Source of the DNA: Verrucomicrobiota bacterium
GTDB lineage: Bacteria; Verrucomicrobiota; Verrucomicrobiia; Verrucomicrobiales; Akkermansiaceae
Direction of reading: 5' to 3'
Length of the DNA: 34,221 nucleotides
Assembly (NCBI GenBank): GCA_027619375.1
Contig: JAQCFL010000011.1
Coordinates: forward strand, 1 to 34,221
This document shows, in pieces, positions 16,431 to 26,349 of this stretch. Both the position numbers and the translations under genes were made by a program. The first letter of the stretch is position 1; every line of letters begins with the position of its first letter. The notes under the pieces were generated by a model, which saw only the letters and a program-made list of their open reading frames with translations, was not told the origin of the DNA and ran no database searches.

Positions 16431-17684
16431 TCAGACGAACAATTCGCGGATGGGGTTGGCTTCCTTGCGGACTAGGCGCATGGGGCGGCCCTGCGGGGTG
16501 TAGAGTTCCTTGCTGAGGCTGATGCCGAGGGCGTGGCAGAGGGAGGCGTGGAGATCGGGAACCTGCACGGGGCGATCGGCGGGTTCCATGCCGTCCTCAT
16601 CGGAGGCTCCGATGGTGCCGCCCTTGATGCCGCCGCCGGCCATCATGGCGCTGAAGCACCGGGCCCAGTGGTCGCGGCCGCCGCCGTCGTTGATGCGCGG
16701 AGTGCGGCCGAATTCGCTGAGGACGACGACGAGGGTTTTGCTGAGCATGCCGTTGGCCTTGAGATCGGAAAGGAGGGAGGCGATGGCGGGGTCCATGACG
16801 TTGCCGTGGTCGCGCATCGCTTCGAAAATGTTGCCGTGGTTGTCGAAGCCGCCGCGGTTGACCTGTACGAAGCGCACCCCTTTTTCGACGAGACGTCGGG
16901 CGAGGAGGGCGCCGCGGCCGAACTCGGTGTCGCCGTAGCGCTCGATGGTCTGCGTCTTCTCCTCCTCGAGATCGAAGGCTTTGAGAGCGGGGCTTTCCAT
17001 GAGGGCCACGGCATCCTTGAGGGCCGTTTCGGAGGCCTTCAACTCGCTGGCTCCGAGGGTCTCGGAGGAGCGGCGGTTCATCCTTTCGAGGATCTGCAGG
17101 CGCTGCATGCCCCGGGCGTGGCTGATGCCTTCGGGGAAGGCGAGGTAGGGATCCTTTTCGCCGGGGCGACCGACGTAGTAGGCTTCGCATTGCTGGCCGA
17201 GGTAGCCGGCGCGGGCTGACTGGCCGCTGATGCTGACGAGGGCGGGGAGGTCGCCGAGCGGTTCGCGTTCGTGGACGACGAGGGAGCCGAAGCCGGGGTG
17301 GAGAATGTTGGGTGATTGGTTGAAGCCGGTCTGCAACTCATACTGGGCGCGGCCGTGATCGCCGTTGGTGCCGGCGATGGAGCGGATCAGCGCGGCGTTG
17401 TGCATCTGCTTGGCGAGCTGCGGGAAAATCTCGGAGATTTCCATGCCCTCCACGGAGGTCTTGATGGGTTTGAACTCGCCCTGTGTCTTGCGGCCGGGTT
17501 TGGGATCCCAGGTGTCGAGGTGGCTCATGCCGCCGCTGTTCCAGAAGAGGATGACGTGTTCGGCGGAGGCCTGACCGGGGAGGGTCCGGGCGAGGAGCTG
17601 GCTGATCGGCATGCCGAGGATGCTCGCGCTGAACAACTTCAGCATGCGGCGGCGGGTGATCTGGTAGTCTGTGCAGGTGTTCAT
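16431..17684 (-). CDS. DUF1501 family protein with Tat-like signal
   Basis: A 417-residue protein. ATG 17684 (MNTCTDYQITRRRMLKLFSA) is preferred to an in-frame TTG two codons upstream. The N-terminus has a twin-arginine-like TRRRMLKLF followed by a hydrophobic stretch, so export by Tat is likely. The body matches DUF1501, a family distantly related to sulfatases and alkaline phosphatases. Visible are HVILFWNSGGMSHLDTWDPK near the N-terminus, SIAGTNGDHGRAQYELQTGF, and VVVLSEFGRTPRINDGGGRD with DHWARCFSAMMAGGGIKGG. DUF1501 genes are very often paired with PSCyt/DUF1549/DUF1553 cytochrome genes in Planctomycetota and Verrucomicrobiota, as here with the gene upstream. Substrate is unknown; a role in degrading sulfated or complex polysaccharides is often suggested from gene context. 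Confidence 0.92.
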   Translation of the reverse strand: MNTCTDYQITRRRMLKLFSASILGMPISQLLARTLPGQASAEHVILFWNSGGMSHLDTWDPKPGRKTQGEFKPIKTSVEGMEISEIFPQLAKQMHNAALIRSIAGTNGDHGRAQYELQTGFNQSPNILHPGFGSLVVHEREPLGDLPALVSISGQSARAGYLGQQCEAYYVGRPGEKDPYLAFPEGISHARGMQRLQILERMNRRSSETLGASELKASETALKDAVALMESPALKAFDLEEEKTQTIERYGDTEFGRGALLARRLVEKGVRFVQVNRGGFDNHGNIFEAMRDHGNVMDPAIASLLSDLKANGMLSKTLVVVLSEFGRTPRINDGGGRDHWARCFSAMMAGGGIKGGTIGASDEDGMEPADRPVQVPDLHASLCHALGISLSKELYTPQGRPMRLVRKEANPIRELFV

Positions 17685-17693
17685 TTCCAAAGG

Positions 17694-17752
17694 AGTTGAA
17701 AGTTAGGAATTAGGAGTTAGGAGTTAGAAGTAGGGAGTTAGAAGTAGGGAGG
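17694..17752. repeat. AGTTAGGA-type tandem repeats before the DUF1501 gene
   Basis: A run of 6-8-bp units of the AGTTAGGA type is followed by a perfect 14-bp tandem repeat, AGTTAGAAGTAGGG at 17722-17735 and 17736-17749. It starts about 10 nt upstream of the DUF1501 ATG. The transcribed strand is C/T-rich here. Confidence 0.85.
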
Positions 17753-17760
17753 TGGGTTTC

Positions 17761-17992
17761 GGTCCCGGAGGGACCATTGATGTTAGCCGTGGGCTTTAGC
17801 CCACGGAATGGTAGGAAGTTTGATCGCGTCGCGTAGTGACGCTACTGTGGAGCGGCGGTCGATCCCGGTTGAAGCGTCACTACGCGACGCGGGCTTTTGT
17901 TCGTGGTTGACCGTGGGCTGAAGCGCACGGCTAACATGAGGTGTCTCGCCTGGACGCAGGGAATGAGGTGTCCCGCCGGGACGCGGTGATCG
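17761..17992. repeat. Nested inverted repeats and 27-bp tandem repeat between DUF1501 and DUF1549 genes
   Basis: This spacer has no gene but is densely structured. There is a hairpin GGTCCC-GGA-GGGACC (17761-17775). An outer inverted repeat pairs 17780-17806 with 17911-17937 (25 of 27 positions); the left outer arm is itself a hairpin, CCGTGGGC-TTTA-GCCCACGG, and the right arm is an imperfect one. An inner perfect 18-bp inverted repeat pairs GCGTCGCGTAGTGACGCT (17826-17843) with 17873-17890. Then comes an imperfect tandem repeat, ATGAGGTGTCTCGCCTGGAC with its copy ATGAGGTGTCCCGCCGGGAC, up to about 17992. The whole could fold as one large nested stem. Confidence 0.85.
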
Positions 17993-18027
17993 GGGCGACG
18001 CCTTGAGACGGGTTGGCGGTTGGTTGC

Positions 18028-20463
18028 TCACGGAAGAAATCTAAATTCGTTGGAGTTGAGGAGGGCCCAGCGGAGGTCGGCCATGCCATCCGCGCCGGAG
18101 GCGATGATGACCCGGGCGTCGGCTTTTTCTCCGGGGCTGGGGAGGCGGGTGAGGATTTCCTGGTAGGCCCAGTCGATGGCTTGATCTGGGTTGCTCTCGA
18201 GGATGCGGTGGAGGGGTTCGAGGGGGCCGACGCGGGAGGCTTCCAGGGTCATGCGGCCGTTGAGCATCATGAGCTGTTGGCGCAGGGAGGAGGCTTTGTC
18301 GCGAAACTCGCCGAGGCCGGTGCGGGGCGGTTGGCCGAAGACGCGGAGGAAGTGGGCGGGGGGGGCGGGGGTGGCCATGCGCATGGCGCTGTCGAAGCGG
18401 GGGTTGTCGTCGATTGTTTCGGTGACCGTCTCTGTCTCAAACTTCATGACGCGGCGTTGCTGATCCTTGGCCATGGCCGCCATTTTTTCTGCCTCGATTT
18501 GTTCGTCGGACTTCTCCCGCATCGTTTCGAGTTCGGCACGTTCCCTAGCCTTGGTGATGGCGTTGAAGTCGAGGGTGAGGGAGGACTCGAGGTCGTAGCC
18601 GTCGGCGCGCATGGGCGGGGCTTTCTGCATCATGGCTTGGTCCCCGGCGGGGCCATCGAGCATGGTGTATTCGCCGGTGGGGACCTGGATTTCGCGGCTG
18701 ATTTCCTTCTTGTTCGCGCCGGCGGGCCATTTGAAATCCTCCAGGTGTCCGGCCACCACGATGCTATCGTAGAGCACTTCGCCAAGCATGCGCCGGAGGG
18801 GGGCGGCGGAGAAGTTCTGCTCGCTCTCCTCGCGAATGGCGATCTTCACCTCCGCGGAGAGGTGGGCGCGGCGGTAGGCATCGGAGAGGGTGATGATGCG
18901 GACGAGGCTGCGCAGGTCGTAGCCGCTGGCGATGAATTCCTGGGAGAGGAAATCGAGGGTCGAAATGTGGTGGAGGTCGCTGTAGTCGGAGAAGTTGTCG
19001 AGCGGTTCGACGAAGCCATGGCCGATGAGTTCGGCCCAGACGCGGTTGACGAAGGCCCGGGCGAAGTAGTTGTTGCGGGGGTCGGTGATGAGGGCTGCGA
19101 GTTGGGCCCGCAACTCGCTGGAGCGGTAGATGTCGCCATGCACGTTGAGTTGGCGGCTTTCCTTTTGGGCCTCCTCGAGGACGGGATCGCGGGGGCGGCC
19201 GACCTTGGGTTCCACGGCATCGAGGAGGGCGTCGAGAGAGGCGGTTTCCTCGCCGGAGGATTTCTCCTCGTCCTTGTGGCTGCGGAGTTCCTCAAGACGT
19301 CGGAGGTGGTCGGGGGGCGAGTCGAATTCGGTGAGGAGGAAGGGAAATTTCGGCGGGACGGCCTTGCGCTTTTCTGGTTCGGCCTTGTCCTCGGGGGGCC
19401 AGAGGACCGTCATCTCGTCGCCTTCGGTGGTGTACACCATGCCCCGTTGGCGGCTTTCGACCTTCTTGGTTTTGCCGAAGAAGGCGGCGAGGTCGTAGAA
19501 GTCACGCTGTTCCCAATCGTCGAAGGGATGGTCGTGGCACATGGCGCAGCCGATGCGGACGCCGAGGAAGATCTGCGAGGTGGCGGCGGCGAGTTCCATG
19601 GGCATGGCGTTGTCGCCGAGGATGAAGCCGACGGCGGGGTTGGAGTTGGCGCGTCCGGAGGCGCCGATGAGTTCGCGCACCAGTTCGTCGTAAGGTTTGC
19701 CCTGGTTGAGGGAGCCGTGGATGTAGGCGAGGAGTTGGTTGCCCCCGGGGACGTCGGAACGGATGCGGAGCATGTCGGCCATGAAGATGGTCCAGCGGTC
19801 GGCGAAGCGGGGGTGGGTGAGGAGTTTGGCGATGAGCTTGGCGCGGCGGTCGTTGCCCCAGCCTTCGAACGCGCGGACCTCGGCCATGGTGGGGATGCGG
19901 CCGATGAGGTCGATGGTGGCGCGGCGGAGGAAGGCGGCGTCCTCGATGGGGTCGGTGGTGATGATTTTCGCGCCGCTATTTTCCCGGCGGAGGAGGTCGT
20001 CGAGCATGGCGGCGGCCTCGGCGGGGGAGGCGGGGGCCTTGTCCGGCATGGCGACGCGCTTGATCGGCGCGGGTTTGCGTTCGGTCAGGGTGATGCCCTT
20101 TGGCCAGGGGGCCCCGGCGCTGACCCAGGAATCGAGCAGGGCGACCTCCTCCGGGGCAAGTGCCTGGCCTTCGTCGGGCATGACGCCCTCGTCGATGGGG
20201 CGGAGGTGGATGCGGACGAGGAGTTCGCTCTTGGCGGGGTCGCCGGGGACGAGGGCCAGTTCGGTCTCGCCGCCCTCGAGGAGGAGATCGTGGGTATCCA
20301 TCCGGAGGCCGCCTTTGGTTTTGTCGGCATTGTGGCAGCGGACGCAGTTGCGCTCGAGGATGGGCTGGATGTCCTGCTGGAAATCGGGCGTTGCGGCAGG
20401 GGCGGAAAGGGCCATCACCAGAAGGGCGAGGGCGGGGAGTGGGATGGAAAAACAGGGGTGCAC
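18028..20463 (-). CDS. PSCyt1 / DUF1549 / DUF1553 secreted c-type cytochrome protein
   Basis: About 811 residues from GTG 20463, which gives the signal peptide MHPCFSIPLPALALLVMALS before APAATPDFQ; the frame stays open to 20712 but that extension looks non-coding. The planctomycete-type cytochrome c segment has DIQPILERNCVRCHNADKTK (haem CxxCH at about 40-44) and VMPDEGQALAPEEVALLDSW. The DUF1549 region contains RRATIDLIGRIPTMAEVRAF and the second conserved CAMCHDHPFDDW near residue 306. DUF1553 follows with NYFARAFVNRVWAELIGHGF and LSDAYRR. Such proteins are exported, bind haem, and are usually encoded beside a DUF1501 gene, as here. Their redox partner and substrate are unknown. The 288 nt upstream to the next gene are GC-rich with no recognisable signal. 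Confidence 0.9.
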   Translation of the reverse strand: MHPCFSIPLPALALLVMALSAPAATPDFQQDIQPILERNCVRCHNADKTKGGLRMDTHDLLLEGGETELALVPGDPAKSELLVRIHLRPIDEGVMPDEGQALAPEEVALLDSWVSAGAPWPKGITLTERKPAPIKRVAMPDKAPASPAEAAAMLDDLLRRENSGAKIITTDPIEDAAFLRRATIDLIGRIPTMAEVRAFEGWGNDRRAKLIAKLLTHPRFADRWTIFMADMLRIRSDVPGGNQLLAYIHGSLNQGKPYDELVRELIGASGRANSNPAVGFILGDNAMPMELAAATSQIFLGVRIGCAMCHDHPFDDWEQRDFYDLAAFFGKTKKVESRQRGMVYTTEGDEMTVLWPPEDKAEPEKRKAVPPKFPFLLTEFDSPPDHLRRLEELRSHKDEEKSSGEETASLDALLDAVEPKVGRPRDPVLEEAQKESRQLNVHGDIYRSSELRAQLAALITDPRNNYFARAFVNRVWAELIGHGFVEPLDNFSDYSDLHHISTLDFLSQEFIASGYDLRSLVRIITLSDAYRRAHLSAEVKIAIREESEQNFSAAPLRRMLGEVLYDSIVVAGHLEDFKWPAGANKKEISREIQVPTGEYTMLDGPAGDQAMMQKAPPMRADGYDLESSLTLDFNAITKARERAELETMREKSDEQIEAEKMAAMAKDQQRRVMKFETETVTETIDDNPRFDSAMRMATPAPPAHFLRVFGQPPRTGLGEFRDKASSLRQQLMMLNGRMTLEASRVGPLEPLHRILESNPDQAIDWAYQEILTRLPSPGEKADARVIIASGADGMADLRWALLNSNEFRFLP

Positions 20464-20751
20464 GAGGGTTGGCCGAGCGCGGGAGAACCCGATCAGGATA
20501 GTTACGCCGGGGAGGAAGAAGACCTTACCATTGGATTTGTGGGGATGGGGCCTTTTTTTTCCGATTTCCCGAAAGAGGGCTCGGCGGGGTTGAGGGGGGG
20601 ATTTTCCCGGCAGGGTCCTCCCTCCAAGGGGCCGGGCATCGGGCTTGGCGCTTGGTGGGCGGAGGCGCGGCGGCGGCCAGCCCGGGACCCGGGCGCTTGG
20701 AGCCGGACCCACTCCGGCGCAACATCCGACTCTTTCCTCGAGCAGGAACGA

Positions 20752-22308
20752 CTACTTCGCCTTGGGGGGGGTGGTGGTCGCCGGGGTTTCCTCGGGAAGA
20801 GATTTTTTGTCCTCCTTGAAACCGGCGAGGATGCTGCGGCCTTCCTCGACTTGTTCCGGGCTGATTTGGGAGGTGAGTTCGCCGAGCGGAGCGGCGGCGT
20901 CCTTGTCGCCGCGTTCCATGGCGAGGGAGAAGAGGGCCCAGGCCTGCGGGAGGTTCTGTTTGGTGCCCGCCCCTGCGGCGTTGAGTCGGCCGAGGGCGGT
21001 GGTGGCCTGGGGATGGCCGGCATTGGCGGCCTGCACGTAGAGTTTTCCCGCCTGCGCAAAACTCTTTGGGACGCCGACCCCTTGTTCGTAGAGGGCCCCC
21101 AGATTGTAGGCGGACTGGGGATAGCCAGCGCTGGCGGAGCGGCTGAACCAGGCGGCGGCGGCCAAGCTTAACCAGTGTCCGAGCCGCCCGGAGAGGTAGA
21201 AGAGGCCGAGTTCGTTTTGCACATCGGCCGGTCCGCTCTCGGCGGCGGCGAGGAGGTGGGCATAGCCCTCCACGATTTGCAGGCCTTCGCCTTTCAAGAG
21301 GGCCGCGGCGGCCTGCACATGGCCGATGGCGTTGCCGGCCTCGCCTGCCTTTTTATACCAGACGAGTGCCTCCTCGGGACTCTTCGGCAGTCCGCCCCGA
21401 CCCTCCAGGTGAAAGGCGGCCACCTTGAGCATGCAGTCGGACTGCCCCGCCTCGGCTCCCTTTTTGAATTCGGCCAGGGCGGCGGAGTCGTCCTTTTTGA
21501 TGGCCTCCTCGAAATTCCCGAGGGCGATGTAGGCGTTGAGTTCATCCTTGGCGATGGCCTTGGCGAGCCATTCGCGGCCGAGGGCTTCGTCGCGGAGTTT
21601 CTCCTCGCCGCTGAGGAGGCGTGAACCTGCGGCGAGCATGGCGGAGGCATCGCCCAGCTCGGCGGCCTTGAGGAACTGGCTGAGGGCCGCGGCAGGGTCG
21701 CGCTGCTCGGGGAATCCGAAGTCGCCATCGAGGAGACGGCCGAGGGCGAGCAGGGCGGAGACATCACCCTGCTCGGCGGCCCGCGACCACCAGAAGCGGG
21801 CCTTCTCGAAGTCGGGTTCGTCGCCGAAGCTGCCGCGAAGGAGGCCGTCCCCGAGGAGGAGGGCGGCGGTGCCGGTGTCCTTCTCGGAAAGTTGTTTCAG
21901 CAGCTCCCATGCCTCTTCCTGCTCGGCTTTTTCGCCGGCGGAGGTGAGGAGGCGGGCCAGGCGGGTGGTGGCTTCGGTGCTGCCGGCCTTGTGGGCCTTG
22001 CGGTAGTGTTCGATGGCCAGGTCGCGGGAGGCTTCCACGCCACTGCCGGTCTCGTAGGCAAGGGCCAGGATGAGAAGGGCGTCGGCATTGCCCGCCGCAG
22101 CGAGCGGGGTGGCCAGACGCACCCCTTCGATGTGGCGGCCCCGGTTGAAGGCCTCGATGGCGGCTTTGGCCGGGCTGTCGGGAGTGCCGGTCACCGGGCT
22201 TTCCGGGGTCGCCTCGGCCAGGATCGGATCATCGACTTCTAAGGTGATCGCCGCAGGGGCGCTGATGGAAAGCAGAGTGAAGGCGAAGAGGGTGGCCAGA
22301 GATTTCAT
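20752..22308 (-). CDS. Secreted Sel1-repeat (SLR/TPR-like) protein
   Basis: A 518-residue protein starting at ATG 22308 so that MKSLATLFAFTLLSISAPAA forms a signal peptide; the open frame extends 25 codons further without a better start. It consists of Sel1-like repeats of about 36 residues with the typical A-x(2)-G-x-(A/S)-x-A and W-(Y/F)-x-K-A-A pattern. Examples are ARFWWSRAAEQGDVSALLAL, ALVWYKKAGEAGNAIGHVQA, and AAWFSRSASAGYPQSAYNLG followed by GALYEQGVGVPKS. The tail is Lys/Thr/Pro-rich (ATTTPPKAK). Sel1 repeats mediate protein-protein contacts, often in envelope or signalling complexes. This is the first gene of the minus-strand cluster and is divergent from the MscS gene 99 nt away, so the shared spacer should hold promoters for both; I could not identify one. 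Confidence 0.88.
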   Translation of the reverse strand: MKSLATLFAFTLLSISAPAAITLEVDDPILAEATPESPVTGTPDSPAKAAIEAFNRGRHIEGVRLATPLAAAGNADALLILALAYETGSGVEASRDLAIEHYRKAHKAGSTEATTRLARLLTSAGEKAEQEEAWELLKQLSEKDTGTAALLLGDGLLRGSFGDEPDFEKARFWWSRAAEQGDVSALLALGRLLDGDFGFPEQRDPAAALSQFLKAAELGDASAMLAAGSRLLSGEEKLRDEALGREWLAKAIAKDELNAYIALGNFEEAIKKDDSAALAEFKKGAEAGQSDCMLKVAAFHLEGRGGLPKSPEEALVWYKKAGEAGNAIGHVQAAAALLKGEGLQIVEGYAHLLAAAESGPADVQNELGLFYLSGRLGHWLSLAAAAWFSRSASAGYPQSAYNLGALYEQGVGVPKSFAQAGKLYVQAANAGHPQATTALGRLNAAGAGTKQNLPQAWALFSLAMERGDKDAAAPLGELTSQISPEQVEEGRSILAGFKEDKKSLPEETPATTTPPKAK

Positions 22309-22407
22309 GTGGGGGGGAGGGTAGATCAGCGGTGGGGCCTTGCAAGAAAATGCCGCGTGGAGGGCTGGTTGCCTGCGTGACAATCAGGGGGAGGGCTGCT
22401 AGCGGTA

Positions 22408-23925
22408 GTGGATATTCCCGCAGAGATTCCATTCCACAGTCTGGAGGCAGGCGGACTGGCCGTCGCGTTGTACGCGGTATTGTGGTGCCTCTTCTGGTTG
22501 TATTTCCGCAGGATCGCGAAGCCCCCGCGGGTCTCCCTGCACCTGTTCGCCCTCTCTCTGGCGGCTTGGTCGGCGGGGCGCTTCCTCTTTCCGCAGGCTG
22601 TCTGGGTCGGTCATGCCGGGGCGGCGGCCGTGTTCAGTGCCGCGCTGTTCCTCTGGGTGCTGATCGATCGCTTCATCTGTGTGGGCTGGTTGATCAACCG
22701 ACGACAGGTGCCGGTGCCGACCATCCTGCGCCAACTGGGTGCGGTGGTGGTGGTCCTCATGGCCGTGGCGGCGATCATGAAGTGGGGTTACCAGCTGGAG
22801 TTGACCGGGCTGCTGGCGACTTCGGGCATCGCGGCGATCATCCTCGGCTTTGCGATGCAGGACCTCCTCTCCAACGTCATCGCCGGCTTCAGCATCCACA
22901 TGACGCGGGCCTATCGGGTGGGGGACTGGTTGCTGCTGGGGGAAAAGGGTGATCGGGCCGAGGTCACCGAAATCAACTGGCGTTCGACGCGCTTCGTCAA
23001 CAACGACCAGGTGTCCTTTGAGTTGCCGAACAGTGACATCGTCAAGAACCGCATTGTCAACCTGAACTACCCGACCGCCGAGCATGCCATTCGTCTGCAG
23101 GTCGGGCTGGACTATGATGTGCCGCCGGCTTTGGCGAAAGAGGCTATTCTCGCGGCGGCCGCCCATGCCCAGGGGGTCATGGAATCGCCCGGGCCGGTCG
23201 TCCTCCTGCGGGATTTCGGGGAGTCCGCAGTGATCTACGAACTGCGGGTCTGGATGCGCCACGCGCGGCTCTACAACGCGGCCTGTGACGACATTCGCAC
23301 CGCGCTTTGGTATGAGCTGAATCGCCGCGGGATCCGCATCCCCTTTCCGATCCGCAGCATCGACCTGCGCACCCCGAATGTGCCGGAGGCCTTGTCCACC
23401 GCCCGGGGCCGGGCTGCGGAGTTGGTGGGGTCGGGGAGTGCCTTGGATTGTCTCACGCCCGAGGAGATCGCGGGGCTGGTGGGGAAGGGGAAGTTGGCGC
23501 TCTACGGACCGCGCGAGGCCCTCGTCACGCGGGGCGAGGAGGGGTCGTCGATGTTCGTGATTTTGGAGGGTGCGGTGGAGGTCTTTGGAAAGAGCGCGGA
23601 AGGTCCGCGGCTGGTCCTGGCGCGATTGGGCCCCGGCGAATGTTTCGGGGAGCAGTCCTTGTTCACCGGCGAGCCGCGCAACGCCACGGTGCGGGCGGAG
23701 TCCGACACCCTGGTGCTGGAGATCCGCAAAGCCGACCTTTCGCCGCTGATCGAGGCCAATCCGGAATTGGCGGAGCGGCTGGGCGATTTGCTCGAACGGC
23801 GCAAGAAGGCCTGGGAGGAGGCCCTGAATCGGGAGGCCGGGTCCAAGGCGGAAAGCGAAGTGGCCGACCCCGCGCCGCAGTCGGGGCTCGCCCACCGCAT
23901 CCGGGCGTTCTTTGGGCAGGGGTGA
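22408..23925 (+). CDS. MscS-family mechanosensitive channel with C-terminal cyclic-nucleotide-binding domain
   Basis: A 505-residue protein starting at GTG 22408 with GGGGGAGGG at 22387-22395. About five TM segments lie in residues 1-175, ending in the pore-lining helix region ATSGIAAIILGFAMQDLLSN. The MscS beta domain follows with YRVGDWLLLGEKGDRAEVTE, STRFVNNDQVSFELPNSDIV and NRIVNLNYP. From about 360 there is a cNMP-binding domain: GSSMFVILEGAVEVFGKSAE, then the phosphate-binding cassette FGEQSLFTGEPRNATVRAES with the key Gly-Glu and Arg retained. The domain order matches the bacterial cyclic-nucleotide-gated (bCNG) subset of the MscS superfamily, in which nucleotide rather than tension may gate the pore. 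The C-terminus is charged and probably helical. Its promoter lies in the 99-nt divergent spacer. Confidence 0.92.
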   Translation: MDIPAEIPFHSLEAGGLAVALYAVLWCLFWLYFRRIAKPPRVSLHLFALSLAAWSAGRFLFPQAVWVGHAGAAAVFSAALFLWVLIDRFICVGWLINRRQVPVPTILRQLGAVVVVLMAVAAIMKWGYQLELTGLLATSGIAAIILGFAMQDLLSNVIAGFSIHMTRAYRVGDWLLLGEKGDRAEVTEINWRSTRFVNNDQVSFELPNSDIVKNRIVNLNYPTAEHAIRLQVGLDYDVPPALAKEAILAAAAHAQGVMESPGPVVLLRDFGESAVIYELRVWMRHARLYNAACDDIRTALWYELNRRGIRIPFPIRSIDLRTPNVPEALSTARGRAAELVGSGSALDCLTPEEIAGLVGKGKLALYGPREALVTRGEEGSSMFVILEGAVEVFGKSAEGPRLVLARLGPGECFGEQSLFTGEPRNATVRAESDTLVLEIRKADLSPLIEANPELAERLGDLLERRKKAWEEALNREAGSKAESEVADPAPQSGLAHRIRAFFGQG

Positions 23926-23940
23926 GGGCTTGGATCTCAT

Positions 23941-24018
23941 CATCCCTCCGGGATGTGCAAAAAGATCAGGGGTGAAGCACCCAGGCTATCATGGGCGGTC
24001 TCCTCCGGGACCCCGGAG
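23941..24018. repeat. Short palindromes after the MscS gene
   Basis: CATCCC-TCC-GGGATG (23941-23955) and CTCCGG-GACC-CCGGAG (24003-24018) are perfect hairpins. The first starts 15 nt after the MscS stop codon. Neither has a following T-run, so an intrinsic terminator is not supported. The first resembles the hairpins at 17761 and 32612. The rest of the 399-nt spacer to dnaK is described in the next two entries. Confidence 0.65.
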
Positions 24019-24110
24019 TTGAGCCTGACGCATCTGTGCGCAGTCGCTGCCCAAACGGCGGCAGGTGGCACAAGATGTCGCGGTTGGGCGGGCGGAATCG
24101 AGCCATTTTG

Positions 24111-24166
24111 TCGCTAATTGACGGATTATGGCGAGTAAGAAAATTGCGTAAAAATCGCTAACTGAC
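24111..24166. promoter_or_regulatory. 12-bp direct repeat upstream of dnaK, possible regulator sites
   Basis: TCGCTAATTGAC (24111-24122) and TCGCTAACTGAC (24155-24166) differ at one base and start 44 bp apart, about four helical turns. They sit in an AT-rich patch upstream of the sigma-54-like element at 24203. A pair of activator or repressor sites is a reasonable guess; no known regulator motif was recognised. Confidence 0.4.
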
Positions 24167-24202
24167 TGAAGGTCTGCCCTTTGCGTGGTCAATCGCCTCT
24201 TG

Positions 24203-24218
24203 TGGCACGGGGTCTGCA
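24203..24218 (+). promoter_or_regulatory. Sigma-54-like -24/-12 promoter upstream of dnaK
   Basis: TGGCACGGGGTCTGCA matches the sigma-54 consensus TGGCACG-N4-TTGCW except for one T-to-C change, with the required GG and GC dinucleotides 10 nt apart (GG 24204-24205, GC 24216-24217). Transcription would start near 24229, about 95 nt before the dnaK ATG. A chance match cannot be excluded. No CIRCE inverted repeat and no convincing sigma-70 promoter were found in this spacer. Confidence 0.35.
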
Positions 24219-24309
24219 AAAGAGAAGGCCGGTCGAGGTACGCCTTGGCCGATGGATTTCAGAACAAGAACCGGGGCTGCGAGGCCTCACGAACACACAA
24301 ACTACTTAG

Positions 24310-26262
<1,953 letters not shown>

Positions 26263-26274
26263 GCGAACAAATTT

Positions 26275-26308
26275 CCGCCCCGTCGGTCGATTGCGGCCGG
26301 CGGGGCGG
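26275..26308 (+). promoter_or_regulatory. Stable hairpin between dnaK and groES
   Basis: CCGCCCCGTCGG (26275-26286) pairs along 12 bp, with one G-U, with CCGGCGGGGCGG (26297-26308) around a 10-nt loop. No U-run follows, so it is not a classical terminator. It could protect the 3' end of the dnaK message, attenuate readthrough or mark a processing site. Confidence 0.5.
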
Positions 26309-26349
26309 CATTCTCAACAAAACCAAAACCAACAAAACACACACAACAA

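Noticed and set aside
18013-21171. Plus-strand open frame of 1052 codons
   Set aside because: It is antisense to the PSCyt/DUF1549/DUF1553 and Sel1 genes, has low-complexity composition, and the minus-strand proteins have clear family motifs.
23941-23955. Intrinsic terminator for the MscS gene
   Set aside because: The stem is only 6 bp and no T-run follows; it fits the dispersed palindrome family better.
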